A DNA stretch of 64,000 bases, from NCBI RefSeq assembly GCF_000346485.2, contig NZ_KQ976355.1, positions 62,001-126,000 on the forward strand. The letters are read 5' to 3'. Made by a program: the position numbers and the translations under genes. The notes below the pieces were generated by a model. It saw nothing but the letters and a program-made list of their open reading frames with translations, made no database searches and was not told the DNA's origin. This DNA comes from Scytonema hofmannii PCC 7110. Lineage in GTDB: Bacteria > Cyanobacteriota > Cyanobacteriia > Cyanobacteriales > Nostocaceae. Of this stretch, positions 28,651 to 36,502 are shown piece after piece (positions within the stretch are counted from its first letter, which is position 1; the number at the start of each line of letters is the position of its first letter).

Positions 28651-29814
28651 ATGTTGAACTATGAAGACCTAGGTCAGCGCCTTCGGTTAGCCCGCGAACA
28701 GACTGGGATGAGTCAGGCTGAAGCAGCTGTTGCTCTTGGCATCACGCCAGCTGCACTCAGTCAGTATGAAAAAGGGAAGCGGCGAGTGGAAGCGTTACTC
28801 TTAGAGGCATTAAGCAAACTTTACGGAGTCCCCATTAGCTATTTCTTTAGTCATGAGGTGCTTATAGCGGATTGGGAAGCAGGATTGCGTTCCATGTCCA
28901 AGGACTTTTCATCGACGGGCAAAGCTGGAATTTCGTACTTAATCAACAAAATACGTATACTGGAGGAGTTGTACCTTCTGAACGAAACCTCTTTCCCCAA
29001 TTCTCCTCATCCACCTTTTGCTGCTTTGAAAGAAGAAAAACTGAGCGATTACGAAGTTGCTGAGTATGCTCAAAAGGCACGGCGTCATTTTGACTTGGGT
29101 ATAGCGCCGATTTTGAACTTTCGGTGTTTTCTTGAAGCCCAAGAATACAAAATTTTTGCTGTACCGTTGGGAACAGACAAGGATGATCTCAGTGGGTTTT
29201 TCTTTTTGCACCCACAGCTAGGACCCATAGTGGCGTTTAATGAAAATCAGGCTTATAGCCGTCATCCTTTTACTTTGGCTCATGAGTTAGCTCACGGTCT
29301 CTATCACTACAATCGCCCAACTATATTATGTCGGGCATCAGACTTTCGTTTCTTGGAGCAGTTCGCTGAGCGATTCGCTTCCTACTTTTTGATTCCTCAA
29401 GAGGCGCTATACGAGAGATTACGCTTTCTATGCGTTAAAACCGTGGCTACTTCCGAAGAAATAGTTCACCTGGCACGCTATTTTGGGGTAAGTTTTGCAG
29501 CCATGAAGCACCGCTTAGAACGGGAGCGTCGGCTGAATGCAGACAGTAGTGTATTTAATGAAGTTAAGCCAGTTAACCTTGCAAAGACTTTAGGCTACCG
29601 TCCACATAGAGCTGAATTCGGTGTACGTCCGTGGCCACTTGAAGAGCGCTTGCCTCGTATCTTCCTTGAATTAGTCAACCGTGCCTTACAACAGAAGAAA
29701 ATTTCTCTGCGGTGTGCTGCCGAAATGCTTGGCATCAGCGACATTGAGATGGAGGAACGATTCTACTTTACAGAGGGAGAAGAGGTTGATATGTTCATAA
29801 ATATTTATGACTAA
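28651..29814 (+). CDS. XRE-family regulator with ImmA/IrrE metallopeptidase domain
   Basis: 387 residues. The N-terminal HTH_3 domain (about 5-65, LGQRLRLAREQTGMSQAEAA, then ALGITPAALSQYEKGKRRVE) is joined to an ImmA/IrrE zinc peptidase domain with HELAHGLYH (about 212-220; HExxH) and a downstream Glu in EQFAERFASYFLIP (about 236). Such proteins repress until they cleave themselves or a partner after damage or invasion. It is divergent from the pPIWI-RE operon across a short gap carrying paired inverted sites, so it is the likely control protein of that island. That link is inference from position. A very short ORF overlaps its stop. Confidence 0.88.
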   Translation: MLNYEDLGQRLRLAREQTGMSQAEAAVALGITPAALSQYEKGKRRVEALLLEALSKLYGVPISYFFSHEVLIADWEAGLRSMSKDFSSTGKAGISYLINKIRILEELYLLNETSFPNSPHPPFAALKEEKLSDYEVAEYAQKARRHFDLGIAPILNFRCFLEAQEYKIFAVPLGTDKDDLSGFFFLHPQLGPIVAFNENQAYSRHPFTLAHELAHGLYHYNRPTILCRASDFRFLEQFAERFASYFLIPQEALYERLRFLCVKTVATSEEIVHLARYFGVSFAAMKHRLERERRLNADSSVFNEVKPVNLAKTLGYRPHRAEFGVRPWPLEERLPRIFLELVNRALQQKKISLRCAAEMLGISDIEMEERFYFTEGEEVDMFINIYD

Positions 29815-29872
29815 ACCTGTACTCGACGCACCATTCTATAAGAAAATTTACTTTGGTATACCTTCCGGTTGA
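29807..29872 (+). other. 21-codon ORF overlapping the ImmA/IrrE stop; possible truncated partner gene
   Basis: ATG at 29807 overlaps the end of the XRE-ImmA gene and encodes MTKPVLDAPFYKKIYFGIPS, ending one residue later. Genes of this type are often followed by an overlapping partner gene (frequently PIN-like), so this may be the first codons of a lost partner. It could also be a chance ORF. Confidence 0.3.
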
Positions 29873-30169
29873 CTTATGTAGCAAAGCTAAATTACTCAAG
29901 CAGCATAGTCAGCATGAGCAGTTCTTAAAACTTTAGCTTTCATCTCTAAAGCTTAAAAATACAAATTTTTAGATTCAGTATACCTGCCCATTAACATATA
30001 TAACTCGCCGTTGAGTAAGTAATAGATTTTATCTTATATTTTTCTTCTGCGATCGCTCCACCTCTAAGTTCTACTTACAACTCCATATCGCTATCCTGAC
30101 TTCGCAAGAACTGATATTGCCTTTGCTGTGCAGCCGCTATCTCTAAAGGAGTATCGTATCCAGTAGCCT
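29873..30169. other. Intergenic DNA with a possible gene relic
   Basis: A minus-strand open segment at about 30075-30181 reads TGYDTPLEIAAAQQRQYQFL and then a short acidic end, and looks like the C-terminus of a lost protein (ankyrin-like TPLEIA), but has no start. A HIP1 octamer occurs near 30050. Nothing else is recognised. Confidence 0.3.
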
Positions 30170-30421
30170 TTGTGCCGAGTTGCAATTCTTGATACAATTC
30201 AAGCTAAACATTCAAGCTGCATAAAGCCTTTGCTAGAACTTTTACACCAACCAATTGTTAAGCCAGAGATTTTCACTATTCGTGAATTAGCAATAAAAGT
30301 TTTAGGAGAATTGGGTGATGCTAGAGCAGTAGAACCTCTGTCTCAGCTTACTTTCGATGAGAATAATCAAGTTCGAGAAGTAGCTAAAAGAGCATTAAGA
30401 AAAATTGGACAGAAAAATTAA
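30170..30421 (+). pseudogene. HEAT-repeat protein fragment
   Basis: 83 residues forming two PBS-lyase-type HEAT repeats (IKPLLELLHQPIVKPEIFTI; VLGELGDARAVEPLSQLTFD; VREVAKRALRKIGQ). A TAG lies in frame shortly before the first start and the N-terminal repeats expected in such proteins are missing, so this is probably the tail of a decayed gene. Protein-protein interaction or phycobilin-lyase-related folds use this repeat; no specific role can be assigned. Confidence 0.5.
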
Positions 30422-30549
30422 GCATATATTGACTTGAAGTTCAATCTCAGAACAAAAGCTTAAAACTCATATGGAAAAAAGGTTTCAGCCTTAGCGTACA
30501 ATTTTCCCGTTTTGGCACGGTGACCCCTGATAGCTCAATACCAGGAATG

Positions 30550-31161
30550 TTAAGAGCTTCTAAGTCTGATTTGATTTAAATAAATTTGCTTCAGTTTTTG
30601 CGTGCTCCGTGGTCGTTGATCGTACTCGTTGCACGGAAAACCTGCCCATATATTGCCAACTTTGCAAGCAGCTATTTCAAATCGCCCAGCTTTGACATCT
30701 TCGAGAGCACCCTCTTGCTTAATTAGCGCGATCGCCATTTTATCTTGGCTTGCAGGGCTAAAATCGGGTAAGCCGAGCTTTGACTGTAGCGTCCACCAGT
30801 TTTTGTTGAGCATCTGATATCTTCCAGCCGCCGTTGAACAAACACGCCTGCTGCCGCCAGCACGTCGTTTGATATTGGCGCACTGCAAAATATTCGGGTG
30901 AGATTTGAAGTTTTTGAATTCTCCATTAAAAACAAGCTTCCGATAGCCCTGCGGTCCGGTTGTCCCAGTTTCTGCCCACCCAATTGTGTCTAAAAAAGCG
31001 TCTATCCTAACGTTTCCAGTTCCTGGGTTAACTTTTTCATCATCATTATTAAAATCGGGAACATAAACCCTAAATGAAGATTGGTAGCCGTAAGCGACTA
31101 AATTAAAGGTGACTAATCCCACAGAACCTAGTGACACCAAAGCGGGTAATAAACTTTTCAT
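30550..31161 (-). CDS. Lysozyme-like muramidase (phage-type), secreted
   Basis: 203 residues. An N-terminal hydrophobic segment (about 3-25) serves as signal or anchor. The catalytic domain follows: IDAFLDTIGWAETGTT with the expected catalytic Glu (about residue 60), then TAAGRYQMLNKNWWTLQSKL and FSPASQDKMAIALI, the pattern of lambda-type/GH104-like muramidases. It overlaps the GIY-YIG-like gene upstream by 4 bp and is the last gene of the 30.5-39.3 kb cluster. Peptidoglycan cleavage next to two M23 peptidases and a P-loop ATPase suggests local wall opening for a transfer machine. Confidence 0.75.
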   Translation of the reverse strand: MKSLLPALVSLGSVGLVTFNLVAYGYQSSFRVYVPDFNNDDEKVNPGTGNVRIDAFLDTIGWAETGTTGPQGYRKLVFNGEFKNFKSHPNILQCANIKRRAGGSRRVCSTAAGRYQMLNKNWWTLQSKLGLPDFSPASQDKMAIALIKQEGALEDVKAGRFEIAACKVGNIWAGFPCNEYDQRPRSTQKLKQIYLNQIRLRSS

Positions 31162-31751
31162 AACAGCAATAACGCTAATGCGAGGACAGCAACAGCGACA
31201 CCAATTGCCGTCAATATGGTAAGTGTCTTGAGCAAACTGAACTTGGGTTTATTTTCTCGCTGTAAGCGATCGTAAGCGGAGTGAACGCTTCTCAACTCAT
31301 GATTCCAAAAGTCAAACCACTCGCCATGCCGCCGCCGAACCGTAAAGCGATCGTGTAACCATTGTTCTGCAGCCAACATATTAGCCACTGGCACAGTTCG
31401 TACTAAAACGATCGGACACGGTGCTTGCTGTCGGTTAAGATCTGCCAATCTTTTCTGTGGATTGGTGGTTAAACCTATTTTGTAGCGTCCAATCCATTTA
31501 CTGAAAATTCCATGGAAGCCTTCAGCTTTCAGAAGGTAAATGTAGCCAGGATGAAGAGCATACTTTTTGGGAATGCCATGCCTTTCTATATACCATTCGA
31601 TAACGAACTCTCGAAAAGCATGGTTTTCTGCACAAGCTTTAGCTATCTCTGCTAACGGATCGACTTGAGGGTTTTTCTGTACCACGTTATGAAGCTGAAA
31701 CAACCAGCTTTCCCAAGCGGTTGCTGTTTCCGAATCAAGGTGAATAATCAT
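31158..31751 (-). CDS. GIY-YIG-like (T5orf172/MUG113-type) protein with C-terminal membrane helix
   Basis: 197 residues. The middle (about 60-150) carries GYIYLLKAEG, KWIGRYKIGLTTNPQKRLAD, then AAEQWLHDRFTVRRRHGEWF, matching the T5orf172/MUG113 branch of GIY-YIG nucleases (Tyr, Lys-Ile-Gly, Arg and Glu all present). A terminal hydrophobic helix (about 175-197, LTILTAIGVAVAVLALALLL) would anchor it in the membrane, which is unusual for this family. In a transfer-type cluster it could nick or process DNA at the membrane; this is inference. Overlaps neighbours on both sides. Confidence 0.7.
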   Translation of the reverse strand: MIIHLDSETATAWESWLFQLHNVVQKNPQVDPLAEIAKACAENHAFREFVIEWYIERHGIPKKYALHPGYIYLLKAEGFHGIFSKWIGRYKIGLTTNPQKRLADLNRQQAPCPIVLVRTVPVANMLAAEQWLHDRFTVRRRHGEWFDFWNHELRSVHSAYDRLQRENKPKFSLLKTLTILTAIGVAVAVLALALLLL

Positions 31752-31929
31752 TGGCTGTACAGTTTATGAGTCTTTCATTACTTTTAATAACCAGGCAGCC
31801 GCCTTCAGGTTTATTCACTGTTGCCATGCCCGCTTGTGGCTGAATCTGTGTTTTTAATTGGCAACTACCAAGCAACAAACTAAGTAGAAAAAACACTACA
31901 GACCACGTAAAGATGGCTCTTGCAGTCAT
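31735..31929 (-). CDS. Small lipoprotein
   Basis: 64 residues with a signal sequence (about 5-21, IFTWSVVFFLLSLLLGSC) ending in a lipobox LGSC, so the Cys at about 22 should be lipidated. The mature part has two more cysteines (GGCLVI, LINCTA) that could form a disulfide. It overlaps the GIY-YIG-like gene by 17 bp and the M23 gene by 4 bp. The size recalls entry-exclusion or assembly lipoproteins of transfer systems, but no family is recognised. Confidence 0.65.
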   Translation of the reverse strand: MTARAIFTWSVVFFLLSLLLGSCQLKTQIQPQAGMATVNKPEGGCLVIKSNERLINCTANDYSP

Positions 31930-32492
31930 TTTTCTTTCCTCCCTGATTTAGTGGGCATACTCGTTAGTGGCAAATCCTTACAATATCCTATGGGGTTTAT
32001 TGCGGTATTCTGTTGATAAACTTCAAAATGCAAGTGTGGACCAGAACTATTACCAGTCGAACCCATTTTGGCAATCATCTGACCTTGGTTCACTCTTTGC
32101 CCTGTGCGAACTAGTACTTTTTGATTGTGACCGTAAACGGTGACGCGACCGTCGGGGTGTTGGATGTTTACTGCATTGCCAAGTCCCGTGTCCTCCCAAC
32201 CTGCCCGTAAAACTACACCACTCACTGCAGCATAAATTGGAGTTCCGATCGCTCCTGCAATGTCAAGTCCTTCGTGTTGTCGTCTACGGAAACCTTGAGA
32301 AATTATCCCCGTACTGGGACAAAAGAACCTTACTTCTGAATTTTCTTCTGTCTTTTCATTGGAATCAGCTGAATCCTTTGTCATCAAAAACCGCAGGTTG
32401 TTTGTCCCTATATGGAAGAACAACAACCATAGTGAAGCCAATGAAATAACCGATGGAACAATAGACGACCTTTGGCTCCGTAAATCAATCAT
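31926..32492 (-). CDS. M23-family metallopeptidase (LytM type)
   Basis: An N-terminal membrane helix (about 10-30) precedes an M23 domain with all zinc motifs: HEGLDIAG (HxxxD), VYGHNQKVLV and PHLHFEVYQ (HxH). It is a periplasmic endopeptidase cutting peptidoglycan cross-links. I place the start at ATG 32492, which overlaps the TGA of the upstream M23 gene (ATGA), rather than at the longer start at 32522. It is immediately followed by the lipoprotein gene. Confidence 0.85.
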   Translation of the reverse strand: MIDLRSQRSSIVPSVISLASLWLLFFHIGTNNLRFLMTKDSADSNEKTEENSEVRFFCPSTGIISQGFRRRQHEGLDIAGAIGTPIYAAVSGVVLRAGWEDTGLGNAVNIQHPDGRVTVYGHNQKVLVRTGQRVNQGQMIAKMGSTGNSSGPHLHFEVYQQNTAINPIGYCKDLPLTSMPTKSGRKEK

Positions 32493-33187
32493 AACTTCGC
32501 CAGAAATCTGTACCCCTTCCAATCCAAACGCCCATTTCGATAAACTTCAATGTGGGCGTGTGGACCTGTTGAACCAGGAAATGTTTCGCGAATATAGCCC
32601 AATACTTTCCCAGTTGGAATAAACTCACCAACTTTATAGCTCGCAACAGTTTGCCTATCAAGATGCACATAACGCAACTTTACTGACTCGCCGTTCCATT
32701 GCGACTCAACTGCAATAACGCCGCCAGATCTCGAACGGGGATTCACTTCAACAACTCGCCCAGCAAGAGCATTTAATACCGCTCCAATGTAGGCGTAGTC
32801 TGTTCCTGCGTGAATTCGAGTGCATCTATCCCGGCAGCTACCGGGAACGTCTGTAATTGGAGCTTTCTTAGTGAGAGGAAAGACGCTTTTTAGGTTTGGC
32901 AGTCGCTTAGGCTGCTGTGCTCGATCGTTTGGAGCATCAATAATGATGCGAGGAATATGCGGTGAACTAATTTGGCTGAGCCAATCACTGACATCTTTGT
33001 TGGTAATTGCGATCGCCATACCAAGTGTAGTCAGCGACATTATCCACAGTTTTAGCTGTTCTCGGCTTCTTGGCTGTACGGTCTGTTGCGGTTGCGGAAC
33101 AAGTAACTGAGAGCTAACCGTGCTAATCGGTTCTACGAACTGCTGTTGTTGCCCGCATTCAAAATCGATTTTAAGCTTTAGAGGCAT
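32489..33187 (-). CDS. M23-family metallopeptidase, second copy
   Basis: 232 residues. A membrane helix at about 48-62 (LWIMSLTTLGMAIAITN) is followed by an M23 domain with HAGTDYAYIG (HxxxD), VHLDRQTVAS and TGPHAHIEVYRNG (HxH). Paired cysteines in GSCRDRCTRIHAG lie just before the first zinc motif and may form a disulfide. It differs enough from the next gene to be an old duplicate. The start lies 10 bp inside the end of the upstream small membrane protein gene. Confidence 0.85.
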   Translation of the reverse strand: MPLKLKIDFECGQQQQFVEPISTVSSQLLVPQPQQTVQPRSREQLKLWIMSLTTLGMAIAITNKDVSDWLSQISSPHIPRIIIDAPNDRAQQPKRLPNLKSVFPLTKKAPITDVPGSCRDRCTRIHAGTDYAYIGAVLNALAGRVVEVNPRSRSGGVIAVESQWNGESVKLRYVHLDRQTVASYKVGEFIPTGKVLGYIRETFPGSTGPHAHIEVYRNGRLDWKGYRFLAKL

Positions 33188-33495
33188 TGTTCACCCATTC
33201 CTGCCAAATACTTATCTAGTGCTGTGGAAGGTCTCCGACAATTTTTTTGTGATTCTCCCGTGTCTTCTACAGTCTGTACTTGATTTGGCTCTACGTTAAC
33301 TGATGGTGCTTTGGGTTGAGGAACTGCTTTTGGTTCTTTAATTGTTTCAAAAGATTCAAGGGGCAGCTTTAACAGCGACAAGAATTGAACTTCGCCGTAA
33401 AATTTCATGTATCCTGGCTGGAGCCGATCCAACACAAACATTACCAATACCAGCCAAAAGCATATCTGAACAATCAATCCGTGCGGTATTTTCAT
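33178..33495 (-). CDS. Small bitopic membrane protein
   Basis: From ATG at 33495 (MKIPHGLIVQICFWLVLVMF) the protein has one membrane helix and a Pro/Val/Glu-rich tail of about 75 residues ending KYLAGMGEQCL, with two cysteines. A longer start at 33549 would fall inside a terminator hairpin, so the shorter form is preferred. It heads the sub-operon with the M23 genes. No family recognised; it may be a structural component of the envelope complex. Confidence 0.6.
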   Translation of the reverse strand: MKIPHGLIVQICFWLVLVMFVLDRLQPGYMKFYGEVQFLSLLKLPLESFETIKEPKAVPQPKAPSVNVEPNQVQTVEDTGESQKNCRRPSTALDKYLAGMGEQCL

Positions 33496-33524
33496 CGTCA
33501 AATTGGTAGCCTCGCATTGTCCCC

Positions 33525-33602
33525 AAAAAAAGGGAAGCCTTAATAGCAAGATTGTTCGTGCTGTAGTTGAGATTGTAAACTTTAGAAGGCTTCCCTTTTT
33601 TT
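33525..33602 (-). terminator. Long-armed bidirectional terminator-like inverted repeat
   Basis: A perfect 17-bp inverted repeat (AAAAAAAGGGAAGCCTT at 33525-33541; its complement at 33586-33602) has A-runs and T-runs at its outer ends. On either strand it forms a GC stem followed by T residues. It separates the upstream genes (33648 and higher) from the M23/lysozyme genes, so the cluster is probably at least two transcription units. Confidence 0.75.
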
Positions 33603-33647
33603 ACGTGTCAGACCCTCGACCAGAAAATTTTCCGGCTGAGGACAAAA

Positions 33648-34232
33648 CTATCTTCTAGGAGAATCAACAACCGGGAAAAGCGGTGCATACCTTGCTGGAG
33701 TCAGTTGGCTCCTTTCCACAGCTCTGTTGTATCCTGGTGCGCCAGGACCGATAACTGTAGTCGTCCGATTCCAACCACCGCCAAACAGCCATATTGCACC
33801 AATCAAAGCACAAAATCCTCCAAGAGCAATACCGCTATAAGTCAGTAGCGCGAGCGAACTTTGCCCCGGCTGCGTGACCAGCGTGCGGAGCATGGCAGGA
33901 AACAACTTCCATGCTCGCTTAGGATTGTCGGGGTGCAGATCCCACGCTTCATGGGGTTTAAGTACACGAGGAATCAAAAACGAAGGATTGACTGCTCCAT
34001 TATCAACGCCCGGAACCCACTGAGCTGGAACATACGTAGCTGTTGTGGGTTGAGTGCTTTGCAAATAAGCTTGCATGGACTCGACCATCTGAGTCTGCTG
34101 CGGCACTACAACTGGCTGTATTGGTCCTGTTTGATAAGCTGGAGGTACTACTGGAGGCTGCGGTACGCCTTGATAAACCATTGGCTGTACTTGTTGCCTG
34201 TGGACGATTTGTCCACCACGATTATTAGTCAT
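33648..34232 (-). CDS. Proline/glutamine-rich membrane protein
   Basis: 194 residues. About the first 65 are a Pro/Gln/Val-rich flexible region (VYQGVPQPPVVPPAYQTGP). A conserved-looking globular stretch follows (FLIPRVLKPHEAWDLHPDNP), then one membrane helix (about 130-152, LTYSGIALGGFCALIGAIWLF). A strong ribosome site (AAAGGAG) precedes the ATG. No family assigned. The architecture (long disordered tail plus one helix) fits a linker or scaffold subunit of an envelope-spanning complex. Confidence 0.6.
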   Translation of the reverse strand: MTNNRGGQIVHRQQVQPMVYQGVPQPPVVPPAYQTGPIQPVVVPQQTQMVESMQAYLQSTQPTTATYVPAQWVPGVDNGAVNPSFLIPRVLKPHEAWDLHPDNPKRAWKLFPAMLRTLVTQPGQSSLALLTYSGIALGGFCALIGAIWLFGGGWNRTTTVIGPGAPGYNRAVERSQLTPARYAPLFPVVDSPRR

Positions 34233-34328
34233 AATCTACTCCTTTGAATCAATAAATCATTCGGCAAGAATCCGATAAGTGCAAACTGTTAATCGTGTGC
34301 TTATGGTTTTATATTCATTCAAACCACC

Positions 34329-35057
34329 CTAAGACCCTGGGTTGTACAAAAAATGTGGGCAGTGTTCACTAATTAACCCTGTGAAATCACTATTACAGCA
34401 GTGCATCCATTCTGGAACGTGAAACGGTTTGGAAATTCGGTCTTTGTCTTCGTAAGTAACATAATTGGCGTGACCTACATATTTGTCATCGCTACTGGCA
34501 TAGCAGTGAATCCAAGTTGTGGCTTCCATGAATGTTAGGAGCCGTCCTTTTGCTACTAGTAGTCTGCCAAAATTGCGATCGCAACAAAAGCTAAGACTCA
34601 TATTAACAAGTGGTGCAAAAGCTATAGCTGAATTCCAAAACTCTGCTATTAGATTTGGTTCTATTTCATTTATCATGTGGACATAGTTTTGTAGAGATCC
34701 AATAGCTAAATGTAGGTGAAAATCGTCCAGGGTTTCGTAGTTAGCGAGTGCGTCTCCTCTGCGCTGCATCCGCTCTTTCAGAAGGTTTATCCATTGGCGT
34801 ATACCTATAGCAGCTTGTTTGTAATCGAGCGGTCTTCCCCAAACTGCGATCCCTTGATATTCCTTGATAGAACAATGGGGATCGATTCTCCAAACTAGGT
34901 GTTGTTTTCTGATATGTTCTCCAATAAACCAATTTTGTTTGGGTTTTGCTTTCGATTCAGGTGTCTCAACAAATGCAACTATTGGTTTGTTAACTAAAGC
35001 ATTGATTTGGTTTTCAAGTGTTTGAGACATTTCAACTGAATTCAATTGTCCTCCCAT
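34329..35057 (-). CDS. P-loop-less paralogue of the neighbouring ATPase
   Basis: 242 residues, clearly homologous to residues about 240-470 of the upstream protein: NWFIGEHIRKQHLVWRIDPH against SWLIGEHIKQKHLVWKVDPF, GIRQWINLLKERMQRRGD against GIRQWTNLAKQRMQRRGD, and the same C-terminus (SEHCPHFLYNPGS). The similarity begins right after the Walker A motif of the partner, so this copy has no ATP-binding loop. Either it is a 5'-truncated tandem duplicate or it acts as a non-catalytic subunit. The start at 35057 overlaps the upstream gene; ATG at 35030 is an alternative. Confidence 0.6.
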   Translation of the reverse strand: MGGQLNSVEMSQTLENQINALVNKPIVAFVETPESKAKPKQNWFIGEHIRKQHLVWRIDPHCSIKEYQGIAVWGRPLDYKQAAIGIRQWINLLKERMQRRGDALANYETLDDFHLHLAIGSLQNYVHMINEIEPNLIAEFWNSAIAFAPLVNMSLSFCCDRNFGRLLVAKGRLLTFMEATTWIHCYASSDDKYVGHANYVTYEDKDRISKPFHVPEWMHCCNSDFTGLISEHCPHFLYNPGS

Positions 35058-36502
35058 AGATCCTTCTCCATATCTGTTAGTTTTTTACGGAACTCTTCAG
35101 GTGTTTGACCAATAACGGGTGTCTTAGTTGAGCCAGGAACATATAAATACTGTGGACAATGCTCCTTCACCATTTCAGTAAAATCATTATCAGGATTTGG
35201 TCCTTGCATCCATGAAGGAACATCAATCCTTTCAGCGATCCGGTTGCCACTCTCAAACCGAACGTAGTCCGCATAGCCAGCACAGCGTTTGTTGCCTTTT
35301 ACAGATGTGTCTGTTTGGGCGTAACAATACAGCCACGTGATGCCCTGCCTTATTGTTTCAGATTTCCCTTTAAGAGCTTTTTCACCTCCCAATAACGCTT
35401 GGGTGTCGCCATGACTGCAAAAGCTGCAGCTCATATTCATTTGCCTAATGAATTGGATAGTGACTTCCCAAAAGTCTGGCATTATAGAAGCGTCTATCTG
35501 GTCGATATTCCGACCATAGTTTGACAACTCATCAATGGCTAAATGCAGATGGTAATCTTCAAATGGATCGTATCTGCAAGTTTCGTCTCCCCTCCTTTGC
35601 ATACGTTGCTTTGCTAAGTTTGTCCACTGCCTAATCCCTTGTGCCGCATCGTTATAGTTAAATCCCCTTCCCCAGACTTTGATGCCTTTAAACTGGTAAC
35701 CGGCACAAAACGGGTCAACTTTCCAAACTAAGTGTTTTTGCTTAATATGTTCCCCGATCAACCACGACTGCTTGGAAGTTTTCCCAGAGCCTTTCTGGCT
35801 TCCGATAATCCCCACGTTTCCCTCATCAACAAGAGAACGCACCGTGGCATACCGATCTTGTTCATGCGCCTTATAAAATTGGTCTTCAGCCGCAACAGGC
35901 GTTGCCCAGATAACTGGTTCTGTCGGTGGTAAATAAATTTCTTGCTGTTGGTAAAAAGCACCTGGAACATTTTCTGGATCGGGAATTTCAATCGGCTGGG
36001 CTGGCGGTGGGACTGGTGGCTGAACTGGCGGAGGCGGTAACACAGTTTCGTTCATGGGCTGTGATTCTGAAGATGGCTGGATTTGCGTCTGTGGGCTGTT
36101 GGGTACAGGTGCTGATGATGGGGGAAGTACAGGGACAGATGCGATCTGTAGCTCTTCTTGCACCGATTGCTGAGGCATTGGTACGGGTAGGGGTTTACGC
36201 TGTGCCTGCTGTGCCTGTAGTAGCAACATGGCTTGCTCAGCTTCTTTGTCGTTCGCATTCATTAAATCCCACGCTGCAGAACCCAGCAATCCCAAGCCGG
36301 TTACAAATGCGATCGCCGCACCACCTACTTGCCACGGTTTTCCCGGTTGCTCTTGACGCACAATCGCTTGAGCGTTCGACATTGGGTCTGGTGTGCCTAT
36401 TGTCTCTACTTTTTGATTGGCGCTTCCTGCCGCAATAGCAGCAAAAATAACCAGAAAAACTCCCCCTCCAATTCTCACCATTGCCCACAACACTTCAATC
36501 AC
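35042..36502 (-). CDS. Membrane-anchored P-loop ATPase, transfer-associated (VirD4/HerA-like)
   Basis: 486 residues with GTG start at 36502 (ATG at 36481 possible). Two N-terminal membrane helices (about 10-27 and 58-76) are followed by a Pro/Gln-rich linker (about 90-200) and an ATPase domain with Walker A GIIGSQKGSGKTSKQ (about 228-242), a hydrophobic strand LHLAIDELSNYG (about 325, Walker B-like with Asp-Glu) and a C-terminal HCPQYLYVPG region. The layout resembles coupling proteins that pump DNA or proteins at the membrane, though the family match is only general. It is the only complete NTPase in the cluster and thus the likely motor. Confidence 0.65.
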   Translation of the reverse strand: MIEVLWAMVRIGGGVFLVIFAAIAAGSANQKVETIGTPDPMSNAQAIVRQEQPGKPWQVGGAAIAFVTGLGLLGSAAWDLMNANDKEAEQAMLLLQAQQAQRKPLPVPMPQQSVQEELQIASVPVLPPSSAPVPNSPQTQIQPSSESQPMNETVLPPPPVQPPVPPPAQPIEIPDPENVPGAFYQQQEIYLPPTEPVIWATPVAAEDQFYKAHEQDRYATVRSLVDEGNVGIIGSQKGSGKTSKQSWLIGEHIKQKHLVWKVDPFCAGYQFKGIKVWGRGFNYNDAAQGIRQWTNLAKQRMQRRGDETCRYDPFEDYHLHLAIDELSNYGRNIDQIDASIMPDFWEVTIQFIRQMNMSCSFCSHGDTQALLGGEKALKGKSETIRQGITWLYCYAQTDTSVKGNKRCAGYADYVRFESGNRIAERIDVPSWMQGPNPDNDFTEMVKEHCPQYLYVPGSTKTPVIGQTPEEFRKKLTDMEKDLWEDN

